This document shows positions 19,530 through 28,123 of a stretch of DNA of 36,355 nucleotides, one piece after another. The position numbers and the translations under genes are program-made. This stretch comes from Chara braunii (lineage: Eukaryota > Streptophyta > Charophyceae > Charales > Characeae), in NCBI GenBank assembly GCA_003427395.1, contig BFEA01000021.1:689733-726087 (forward strand). Reading direction: 5' to 3'. A model generated the notes under the pieces. It did no database searches. It was given only the letters and a program-made list of their open reading frames with translations, and was not told the DNA's origin. Within the stretch, counting starts at the first letter, position 1; every line of letters begins with the position of its first letter.

Positions 19530-21279
19530 CCTTGGGACTATCGGTCCTAGAGGCCAATTTTTTTCTGTTTCTTTTTTCTTAAAGAAAGGGTAAGTTCAAG
19601 CAACCTGAAATTTACAAGCACACGAATGGCCTGGCTACCCTACACAGCTGATCCCAGTTTTGGGGTGAGTAGGGGAGCCACACATGCTCAAGTCGACCTC
19701 ACGAATATGAATATAAAATGGCTGAAAAGTGGGCAGGGTGAGAATACTCACCCTGTTTCTCGTTTCCCCGGCGGGCAGCCGTGATTCAGGTGGGAGCTTT
19801 CCAGCATTCACCCTGTGGGGCAAGTTTTTCCGCGGTCCACACAGCTTCTCTGCACCTTTTCTGTCATCATGATTTTGTTCTAACCACCACTCCCACCCTC
19901 TGCCCTGCACTTGGACCATTTCATATGCGACGGCAGGGTGAGCGAACAGCCTCACAGTGCTCACCCAGGTGTGGCAGCCTGGAGACAATCGAGTTTAGTG
20001 TACAAAGGGGATCATGAGTGTGCGCAGCAAAGAGGTCTGTTCTTGGGGTGGGGTGATGAGTGCAGCGAGCCCCGAACTCTCATATCCAGCATCCATATGG
20101 ACAATGAGCAGAAGTGGCAGAGGAACGGCCACACCAGCACAAAATTGGATAATGCTATAATATAAGTCCCCTTCAGAATCTCTCCTCCCAACAATCAACA
20201 CAACAACACAACAACAGTGATAGTTCTCTGTGTGGTCAACGACCCTATCCACCACCCTACCGTTGTCACTCGAATACAATGTACAGCCATTATACCTGTA
20301 TCTGGTGCAACTTTGAGTCTAGATACAGCAATAATGGCCGCACGTTGTGTTCGGGTGAACACTGTAGCCTGCACTACCCCACTGTACAATGCCGCAGTGT
20401 AAGATGATACAGCATGTCAGTAACTGCTCCCACCTACGCCTGAACGTAGAATGTACCTTGCTCAGCCTGAAGCTCTCCCGCGACCACCAGGTATGTCCCT
20501 TACCAAACCCTCCTCCATGTGCCCTTCATCCCTTGCCAAAACCTTTCTCCCTGCTCCCTTCATCCCTTGCCAAACCCTCCTCCTAGCCTGAGGATCTCCT
20601 TTCTGCGCACCAGCCTCTTCTTCACGTACTCAGCCCAGCTATGGCTGTCTCTGCCTGCCTTCCCCCACAGCTCATGGCTAGCTGCTCATGTTTGCTTCTC
20701 AAGCGCAGCAGCATCTACCTGGCAAAAGACTCCTCTAGACCACCCTGCCCTCCTTCTTTATGCCAAGCAGGAACCTAGTCAGGCCAGGGTACCTTCTGAA
20801 AGAGGCTGCAATGTGTTCGGATCCCAGCCACCTGGCTGGTATTCCGACCAGGTACCCTGGTTCCCTTACCAGTCTGATCTGGGCCTTCCCAAAAATGGTT
20901 AGGCCCGACTTTCCACCTGGTCTGGCTTTCACTTGCGGCCCTGCGCTTTCATACCTCGGAGGCCCTCATGGTGTGACGATCCCATCCCCTTCCGTCCAAA
21001 GCACTCTGAGAAACCATCATTACACTAAGTCTTGCTGTTTTCCTTTCGCCCCCCCCCTCCCCCTCTCTCCGTGCTGTTTGCACCAATTCTTCCCTTGTAA
21101 GCCATCCACCTTCACTCCGATCAATATGATATCTAGAGTGAAATTTGCACTGCAACTGAGGCTCCGGTGGGCACCCTCTCTTTTTAGTTTTTGGCGCCGG
21201 AGTCGGAGGCAGACGCGCCGCGTCAACGGAAGTTGCCTTGTCGCCGCCAGCTTCCGCAGCTCATCAAAGTCGCGCCAGT
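19530..21279. other. No gene seen; low-complexity and short repeats
   Basis: 19530-19990 is A/T-rich then mixed. A dispersed-motif copy (gagtgcagcgagcccc) is at about 20057. 20510-20585 holds two near copies of cccttcatcccttgccaaa. Nothing here supports a protein or RNA gene. Confidence 0.45.
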
Positions 21280-21388
21280 CAATGGACACGGTCCTTTAGG
21301 GTCAACTCGTCAACCAGTTCCCTTAGGGCGAGTCAACGGAATCCCCCAAGCCCTGCACGTTCCACGTGGCTATTTTAATTCTCCCCAT
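21280..21388 (-). pseudogene. LINE ORF2 start: APE-type endonuclease N-terminus fragment
   Basis: On the minus strand an ATG at 21388 begins MGRIKIATWNVQGLGDSVDS, the hallmark first strand of LINE apurinic-type endonucleases (ATWNVQGLG). After a stop, a shifted frame gives ALRELVDELTLKDRVH, the position where these enzymes have their first helix. The homology then fades. The endonuclease would nick target DNA for reverse transcription; only its first ~40 residues remain. It lies head to tail with the LINE 3' fragment that starts ~150 bp to its right on the other strand. Confidence 0.6.
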
Positions 21389-21541
21389 AGGGTACCATCA
21401 TACTACCATGCGGAGGGCTGCTGGTTGAATTTGCCCTGGGGACAGCAAAGCTTCTGGCCATCTGCCACTTAGTACTTCTGCAAAGTAGGCTGATGATAGG
21501 TTTCTTCTCTTCGGCAGTTAGCCGTTCAACCGTTGTAATAG

Positions 21542-22141
21542 AGACGCTGTCACACCCGGTCCCACCGAGATTCACAGAAGTTAGCCTCTCTCTTATGGTT
21601 ACAGTCCCACCCGGCATTACCAACAGCGAGATGGCTGAGAAAAAGGGGAATGTCAGTAAAAGACGCCTGCGGCAGGTGTAGTTGGGTGTTCGAAACTATG
21701 CACCACCTGTGGTGGGCCTGCCCCAAATCCAGGAAGTGGTGGGAATCGTGGACAGCTCATTGGTTTATGTGGTCCGGTAGGAAGGATCCGACAGGAGAAA
21801 GGTGGGTCACACTGGGAACAGTTCCAGAAGGCACGGCGACAGACAGGGGATGGGGTTATGAAGCACAGGTTTGTAGAGCGGTTCTGCTGTGGGTGATTTG
21901 GGCAGTCTAAGACCGCAATGGCACCAGGTTCAAAGGAAATAGCATGTCCGAAGCCCAGGCGGAGAGACTCTTCAGAAAGTTGTTAAGAAATGAGATCTTG
22001 GCGGATTGGAGGAGAAAGGTGGGCGAGGGAAGGAGGGGGGCAGGCACGCAGTGGTTCAAAGCAACCTGGGGGCAGAATGCAGCCGTGCTACAAGTTACCA
22101 AAGATAACAAGCTGAAGTTCTCGTCCTGGTGGAACAAATAG
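21542..22141 (+). pseudogene. LINE ORF2 C-terminus with zf-RVT zinc ribbon
   Basis: One frame opens at 21542 and reads LWLQSHPALPTARWLRKRG, the usual lead-in to a zf-RVT domain. It then has CGRC (C-x2-C), ETMHHLWWACP (H and C ligands) and SRKWWESW. After a TAA at 21908 the same frame continues DRNGTRF ... LRNEILADWRRK to a stop at 22139. The tryptophan-rich block followed by an aromatic/Arg-Asn segment is typical of plant LINEs. All upstream LINE domains are missing. Confidence 0.8.
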
Positions 22142-22628
22142 GCAGGGGTAGAGTACGGACAGCAGTAGGAGTAGGATAGAGGTAGAACCAGAGCCACTCG
22201 GTTCTTGGATCGGACCACAGTAGGTCAAGCAGGGGAGGGGCGGGGAGAGTGCCAGGGGTACGAGGAGCTTGGGTTCCACCGTCCGGGTAGGCCGGGGTCA
22301 GGCTGGGTTAGGCCTGTATAATTAGAATAGGTGTAAATCAGAAGGGATGGTAGGAGACTTCAGTAGGCAGTTCAGAAGATTTAGACTGACAAGCACGACA
22401 GATTGATTGGAAACAGCAACCCACGACATGGTTAATAGACAGATTGGCGAAGTACGAATTCCAGGCGAGTGAGGCAGGTTGCCTCAGGAGACAAACTTAA
22501 GCTAAACTGGCTGATGCTGCCAGGATAACTCCGGGTTGAATTGTGAGGTCCCCGGCCTCGATCTCTGATTTGCAATAAAAGCGACAGTTTCTGGTAAAAA
22601 AAAATAAATCAAAAAGTAAAAAAAAAAA
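21542..22628 (+). mobile_element. Second 5'-truncated LINE with A-rich tail
   Basis: It comprises the zf-RVT frame, about 450 bp of 3' untranslated DNA and an A-rich tail (about 22593-22628). Its 3' end differs from the LINE at 17040-19401, so it is another family. The left boundary is uncertain (21400-21542) and no target duplication was found. The inverted endonuclease fragment on its left may belong to the same insertion. Confidence 0.75.
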
Positions 22629-22934
22629 TGGACGTGTATCTTGCCATGATCCAACAGGCCGATTCATTCAGCCAATGCAACAGTGTAGGGCCTGTCTCCA
22701 CGGCACCGGCCACCACAGGGGTCCAAAGGGAAAAACAAAGTTTCTTCCCTGACGGCCGCTTCACTACTGACACCACAAGTCGGTGACCTCCCCCCGAATG
22801 CAGCCCTAACTCACCGGAATGTCCATTTTCAGCCGTTGGGGGGAGTGGTGAGAAGAAAACTTCTGTTTCAAGTTGCGATCAACAGAAAGGCCGTCTGCAG
22901 AGAGGGGGCCCACCCTGTGCTGTTAGAGAGCCAG
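22629..22934. other. No gene seen
   Basis: Mixed-composition DNA between the LINE tail and the degenerate satellite; nothing recognised. Confidence 0.45.
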
Positions 22935-23345
22935 TTTGGGGGGCACTCTTGAGGGCACCTGCCAATGAGCAGACAAACTTTTAGGGGGGGTAGGGCTTTT
23001 GGGGGCATAATTGTGATGAGCAAACAGACATTTAAGGGGGGTCCTAAGGGCGCCTGCCAATGAGCAAATGGACTTTTAGTGGGGTTAGGGTTTTTAAGGG
23101 CCTGCTAATGATCAAACTGGATTGTAGGGGGGTTGGGGATTGTAAGGGCCTGCTAGTAGGTGAACGGACGGAATTTTAGTAGGGGTCTTAAGGAACCGCC
23201 GATTAGCAAATGGACTTATAAGGAGATAACTCAGCTAAGAAGGGGTTTTAGGCGCCTGCTAATGAGCAATCAGAGGCTCTTGGGCGATTCACAGGGGCCT
23301 GACAATGAGTGCACGAACTTTAAGAGGTTTTAGGGGCCTGTGACG
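22935..23345. repeat. Degenerate ~50-bp satellite, about eight units
   Basis: Units follow the pattern gcctgcYaatgagcaaa, then a purine-rich stretch gacttttaggggggt and tagggttttta. They recur about every 40-60 bp from the unit near 22960 to the last at about 23340. Unit length and sequence have drifted strongly. One further unit (acgagcagagcaaatag then acttttaggggggttaggg) is at about 32616-32665, 9 kb away, so the family is dispersed. Confidence 0.75.
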
Positions 23346-24659
23346 CCCAACCTCACGCCCAGCGCGACTTCCAGTTTCGGAGTGTTAGTGGGCCTGGAAG
23401 TGCGAATAGGGGTGTGCCAAGGATTTTAGGAAAGTGGGGATGGAGTCCCAGGTCGTATCTTGAATCTCCGACGTCAAGTTTCAGGGGTAGGAGTGCAAGA
23501 GTCTCATTTTAGCTCAGAACCGGGGCGATCGCCGATCTCGCGGCCTGGGCCGGGGATGTATTTGATGTATAAGCGGAATGATATGAGTATCTCTCTAAGA
23601 GCGCATGTACCGCCGTCGGCCAATGCACGTCTCAGAGTTTGATGAGGACGGTTGTAGTCAGAAACTGTGTTCCCGAAGCTCTGCGTCGGAGCAGGTTCGT
23701 CGGATGAACCCTCCTTCGCGATACTCGTTTTATTGTTGGCACTCCGGGCACGGTGTGCTGGGCCAGTAACGAGCTATGGAGTCCCACGGGACCACCGTTA
23801 GGTGATGATGCGGGAGAAGGATATAATAGGGAGCGAAACAGGTAGTAATTGCGGCGAAGCCTGAGGTTAGATAATACTGCCTATTGCGGGTGTCGGGATA
23901 GTCCAGAGTCCGAGAATCCTGGTTTATGGCCCACTGGAAATTTCCCCCACACAGTCGATCGTTCTCAGTCTGACAGGGGTAGTCAGGATTCCATGAGTTT
24001 CGTCGTCGCCTAAGTTGTTCCCTCTCCCAGTACATCCGATACTCCGAGTTCCTTAGGCTCTCGCGGTCGGTGACCCAGAAGGGAGTTTCCACTGCCATAT
24101 CCTACTCAATGGACGATAATTACGTTCATTTTTTGACGAAGCGATATCGCAGCTGGGCTTACGCAGATGCGCGTGTATGTTGCAGACTCCTCTGCCGGAC
24201 TTGCTGTCATACACGGACGCTTGCGCAGGCAGACTGCTCATATCCTATCTTGTCGCGCGGATAAGCCGGTGGTAGTCGCTTCTGTTCATGCGTCGATCTA
24301 TCCCGTATGCATGCAATTATCCTTCTCATGCAAACATCATCATTCCAAGTGAGATCCAATCATTACATACGTGTCCATACCATCATGCAACAAAGAAGTG
24401 ATTGTCCAACATTAAAGACCAATACATCAGATCATTCATGTTATCATGCATGAACTAAGAGCAAACAAAACTGGAAATCAGAAACAACTCGAGAAAGGAG
24501 ATACGAGTTCGTTCATCAACATGCATACATACATACAAAACAGAGAATCCGAGATGATTGACAAAGAAATCCGAAACCGCCGCAACAAAGTTGGCCAACG
24601 TTGGAGTCAAAATTTCACAGAATGTGGGAAGAAAGACATTGTTCCACCATATCCCCGTT
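23346..24659. other. Unassigned region with one unsupported frame
   Basis: The left edge begins tgtgacgcccaacctcacgc, which resembles the start of some plant LTRs, but I found no matching end or duplication. The longest frame is listed separately. From about 24270 the DNA is A/T-rich with many catgca and atcatt words. Confidence 0.35.
23730..24098 (-). CDS. Unidentified ORF, 122 aa
   Basis: The frame starts MAVETPFWVTDRESLRNS and ends WPSTPCPECQQ. It has mixed composition with many Arg and Tyr residues (WEREQLRRRRNSW) and a terminal C-x2-C that could be half of a zinc site cut short by the stop. I recognise no family. It may be a fragment of a transposon protein or chance; the confidence reflects only its length and non-repetitive composition. 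Confidence 0.2.
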   Translation of the reverse strand: MAVETPFWVTDRESLRNSEYRMYWEREQLRRRRNSWNPDYPCQTENDRLCGGNFQWAINQDSRTLDYPDTRNRQYYLTSGFAAITTCFAPYYILLPHHHLTVVPWDSIARYWPSTPCPECQQ

Positions 24660-24682
24660 CCTCTCTCTCTCTCTCTCTCTCT
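24660..24682. repeat. (CT)n microsatellite
   Basis: About 11 uninterrupted CT units. Confidence 0.95.
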
Positions 24683-25716
24683 GTGCACCCTTCTGGTGTG
24701 GGCAGTCCGTCGCCCCACACCTCTAAACCATACAGAGCCCTCACCCCGCTTGGCCTGAGCATGCCAGTCAGGCTCGCCCGCGTGCCGCAGTCCTTCACGC
24801 CCACGCGTCAACCCCGCATACCTAGCACCAGCTCATCGGGTTGACCCGACTCTCTACTCACCGTTTTTCTGCTTGTTAGTCGATCCTCTCGACCACGATA
24901 ACTCCCGAGTGGATTAGAGAGTCAATTAATCGCGCTTGCAGAATTTATAGCTTGTGCATCCGCGCGCAATAACCAGGATTGTCAGAGAGGAATAGGAGAA
25001 AGGAAGGAGGCAGTGCCTAACGACTGCATGGCTGGGCCGCGGCGTAAGGGATGTAGCCTCACTCCACGCTTCGATCCAGTCATGCACCGATTTGGCCAAT
25101 GAGATAGAGAAGGGAGAGCGCATGCAGCAATGCAGGAAAGAATATCAAGAAAGGAGAGATTACAGTTACATTTGCGTAGGCAAAGAAAGAGCAAGAAGAG
25201 ATTACAGTCGAGATTGGAATTTAGGCGCGGGAACAGAGCGCAAGCCCAGGCGCAGCAAAGCGCGTGCAAGCAGGAAGCGATGTGCAGTTACAGGGAAAAA
25301 TTACGAGGCACCCAATTTCCTAGTCTAATTAAGGTCCTAATTGCAAAAAGGAATTCCGAGAGCCCACATGGGTTCATCCCAATTCAAAAATTGCGAAGGA
25401 ATTCCTTGCGCAATTGTCGCGCCAAACAGACAGACTTCTGTCGAAAAAGAAAGAAAAAAACTATGTTACCAGCTGTCCGATGGGAAGACGTCTCCCCCGG
25501 ACGTCTCCGGGAGACGGTCAGGGAGTTGTCCAGAAAATCGGACAATTGCTTTTTTGCCAAAAAAAAACGAAAAAAAAAACAAAAACGAGGGGGGTCTGCG
25601 CACCACTAGGGGAACCCCCCCAAAAAAATTCAGGCAGTTCTGAGCAAGAACGAAAAAAAATTTGAAAATTCAGATACGGTGGGGGAGGTGTGATGGTGTG
25701 TGGATAAAACGTGTGT

Positions 25717-25718
<2 letters not shown>
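24683..25718. other. No gene seen; purine-rich, lysine/arginine-biased frames
   Basis: Frames at 25092-25660 are open mainly because the plus strand is A/G-rich, and give Arg/Lys-rich low-complexity translations. 25480-25515 has a small inverted repeat (gacgtctcccccggacgtct). No supported gene. Confidence 0.45.
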
Positions 25719-25755
<37 letters not shown>

Positions 25756-25827
25756 ATGCCGCAGTCACTGCAGTTGCTGCATCTGCCGCAGCGGATGGTT
25801 CACTGCATGTGCAGCAGTTGCTGACTG

Positions 25828-25909
<82 letters not shown>
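25719..25909. repeat. (TG)18 - core - (CA)39 inverted microsatellite
   Basis: (TG)18 at 25719-25754 faces (CA)39 at 25832-25909. The 77-bp core is itself partly self-complementary: gcagtcactgcagttgctgc near its left end and gcagcagttgctgactgc near its right. One strand can therefore fold into a hairpin with a stem of at least 36 bp. Confidence 0.95.
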
Positions 25910-25912
<3 letters not shown>

Positions 25913-25967
25913 TATCCACACACAAACACAACGAGTGACACGCACGTGAGCACCCATACATACAGTC

Positions 25968-26135
25968 ACACACACACACACACTATCGACTCGCACACAC
26001 ACACACACACTGTCTGCACACACACACACACACTGTACAGACACACAGATGCACTGTCTACACAAACAAACACACACCGACAGCCACGCCCACATACACA
26101 CACATACTCACACTCACACTCACACTCACACTGGG
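25968..26135. repeat. CA-rich degenerate microsatellite cluster
   Basis: Several (CA)6-(CA)9 tracts are separated by ctgtctg, ctgtacaga and similar spacers, followed by four units of cactca/cacact at 26105-26131. It directly precedes the PLE3 insertion. Confidence 0.9.
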
Positions 26136-26169
26136 AAGGAAACAGTAGCAAGGCTAAGGCAAAAGTTCT

Positions 26170-26669
26170 GACTTGTCGTCGGTTCGTAAGTATCTGACCT
26201 GTTTTCGGGCTTTTGGACTCGGATTTGTTAGTTTTTGCGACCAGGTTAGTTGCTAGTTTTTTCCTTTCTTCTGTTTGTAGTCCTATTTTTGGAAGACTGT
26301 AGTCTCGTGAGCGTGACTTTTCTTGGGCAGCGGTGGTTGATGCTGGAACTATTCACTTTCAACTATTAATACGCAGTGTACTGTTTACTCGTCGCACTTG
26401 CGACGACCAAGACCCCCGATGAGGCTGGTTGGCGGGCCAGCCGAAACGTCGGGTCCACGCCGTTGTACGTCATTGATAAATTTCAATACTTACGTTGCGT
26501 CCGGGTTACATGCACCTACGTGTATTGTCTTTCCCGTCATTTTCCTGCTCCATTCATTTACTTCTTCCCCTTACTCTATCCCTCTCCCACTCCACTGTCT
26601 TGGTTCTGATGTATGATCGGTCGATGAGTGTTTACCTTGAAGTCAGCTTGTCGTTTCCTCGTCAACTGC
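26170..26669 (+). repeat. PLE3 pseudo-LTR, 5' copy
   Basis: 500 bp from gacttgtcgtcgg to cgtcaactgc, repeated at 31400-31921 with scattered substitutions. It holds the first hammerhead motif. Confidence 0.93.
26411..26455 (+). ncRNA. Hammerhead ribozyme motif, PLE3 5' copy
   Basis: Same layout as the 31663-31707 motif: GACCC, core box, GGCTGG-loop-CCAGCC, GAAA, CGTC, GGGTC. The core box reads CCGATGA in place of CTGATGA, a U to C change at an invariant position that should abolish cleavage. Confidence 0.75.
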
Positions 26670-26780
26670 TTCATTTCACGGAGTAACCACCGTAGGGATA
26701 GCACTACATGTCTGTGTGGCTTCGACATTTCTATGGTAACGCTTTGTCACCTTTGTCGTCGGAATCTGGTTTCTAACACC

Positions 26781-28123
26781 ATGGCTTCCAACGTCCCTAG
26801 TTCTTCTATCGTCCGAACTTGCTACAACTGTGGGGATCCAGGGCATTTCGTGAGATGGTGCCCGCACCCCAAGCCTGCTAATCCCAATTTTGCTCTTGTC
26901 CCCACACATCCCCCCTTGCTTACCCTCCCATCTTCTTCTGCATCTAACTCTAATGCTATCGTTAATACCAACGTTACGGGGAAATTTGCTAGAGGTTTTG
27001 GATGGAGCCAGGCGAAGCAACGACTTGACTATTTGGAGCATGTCATCGTTGAGATGAAGACGAGACATGATGCAGAGGTTGAAAAGGAGAAGAACCTTAA
27101 GGCCGATGAGGAGAAAGCTCAGAAGGAGAAAGCGGAGGATGAAAGACGTGAAGCGGAGAAGAAGGATCGGGAGGAATTCCGCAAACAACTCACTGACTCG
27201 ATGAATGCCAGGCTGGATGGAGTTGTTGACAAAGGAAGCAGCAACGAGGTTGAGACCTTGCGTAAGGAAGTGGAGAAGTTAGGCGGAAGGGTGCTACTTG
27301 TTGGCGCTTCGTCCAGCTCTGTCCAGGGTGCTATGCAAGGCAACGATGGTCTGCTCGCCAAGTTGCTTGCTGAACAGGAACGAATGAAGAATCAACTTGA
27401 CGAGGCACTTTTGGCAAAGCGGCGTGTGGAGTCGATCGAGAACGACATGAGTGCGGTCATTCGAGCTCGGGATGAAGCCCGAGCAGATGCTGAGAAGTGG
27501 CAGGAGGAGGCGCTGCGGCCTGGCAAGCGTGGTTGTATCACGCTTAGTACTCCAGCTACGAGGACTGCTTCGAAGCCCTCTACATCGACACCGCTCAAGT
27601 CCCCAGCTATGTCGGTTGACCTAAAGAAGATCTCGGATTTGCACCGACTGAAAGTAGAGACGATTCAGGAAATGCACATTGAATTTCGTGAGTTTAATGC
27701 ATGGCGAGAGGCTGAGCAGGATTTGGAGAAGGCGAAAGAGAAGATTGTGAAAATGGAACGTGAGATGTTACTAAAGTCGCCACGATCGAACCTGCACTCC
27801 AAGATGGACGGGCTTGTACCGGGAAAGGCAAAGAGAAGATGGTTGCTGATAGGAGTGGGTCGGACGATAAGGACAAGGATGCTTTTGCTAAAGACGAAAG
27901 GAAGGCACTGCGAGGATTAACAAAGGATGCATTGATCGCTATCTGTGACAAGGAAGGAATTAGGTATGTGGGGGTGAAGCAGACTGTCGATGACATTGTC
28001 GCAGATCGTGTCAAGAAGCCATTCCCTCCAGCTACAGTAGAGGTGTCCGAAGATTTGGCGGAGGGTGCCCTTGAGAAGTCATCCGAGGGAGACTCTGCTT
28101 CTTACTGTCTCTCCCGGACGTGA
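26781..28123 (+). pseudogene. PLE3 ORF1: CCHC zinc knuckle / coiled-coil / SAP-like gag-like protein
   Basis: I chose the ATG at 26781 (MASNVPSSS) because it closely precedes the zinc knuckle and lies outside the pseudo-LTR; the frame itself is open from 26628. Order: zinc knuckle CYNCGDPGHFVRWC (canonical C-x2-C-x4-H-x4-C), a Pro/Ser linker, then about 250 residues of charged coiled coil (VEKEKNLKADEEKAQKEK and LLAEQERMKNQLDEAL) with EALRPGK. A frameshift near 27835 leads into a segment ending at 28123 that contains the SAP-like pair (TKDALIAICDKEGIRYVG). Only that one shift breaks the protein. Inferred role: binding and packaging element RNA, or tethering to chromatin. Confidence 0.85.

Noticed and set aside
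21375-21623. Minus-strand frame MPGGTVTIRERLTSVNLGG
   Set aside because: It lies opposite the zf-RVT LINE frame for most of its length and ends before the endonuclease start; I recognise no family and treat it as a shadow.
23340-25320. Possible solo LTR starting tgtgacgcccaacc
   Set aside because: No matching 3' end, flanking duplication, primer-binding site or retrotransposon ORF was found.
25092-25665. Arg/Lys-rich open frames
   Set aside because: They follow from A/G-rich DNA; no domain, and several frames are open at once.
25670-26197. Long open frames of alternating Cys-Val and Thr-His residues
   Set aside because: They are translations of (TG)n/(CA)n microsatellites, not proteins.
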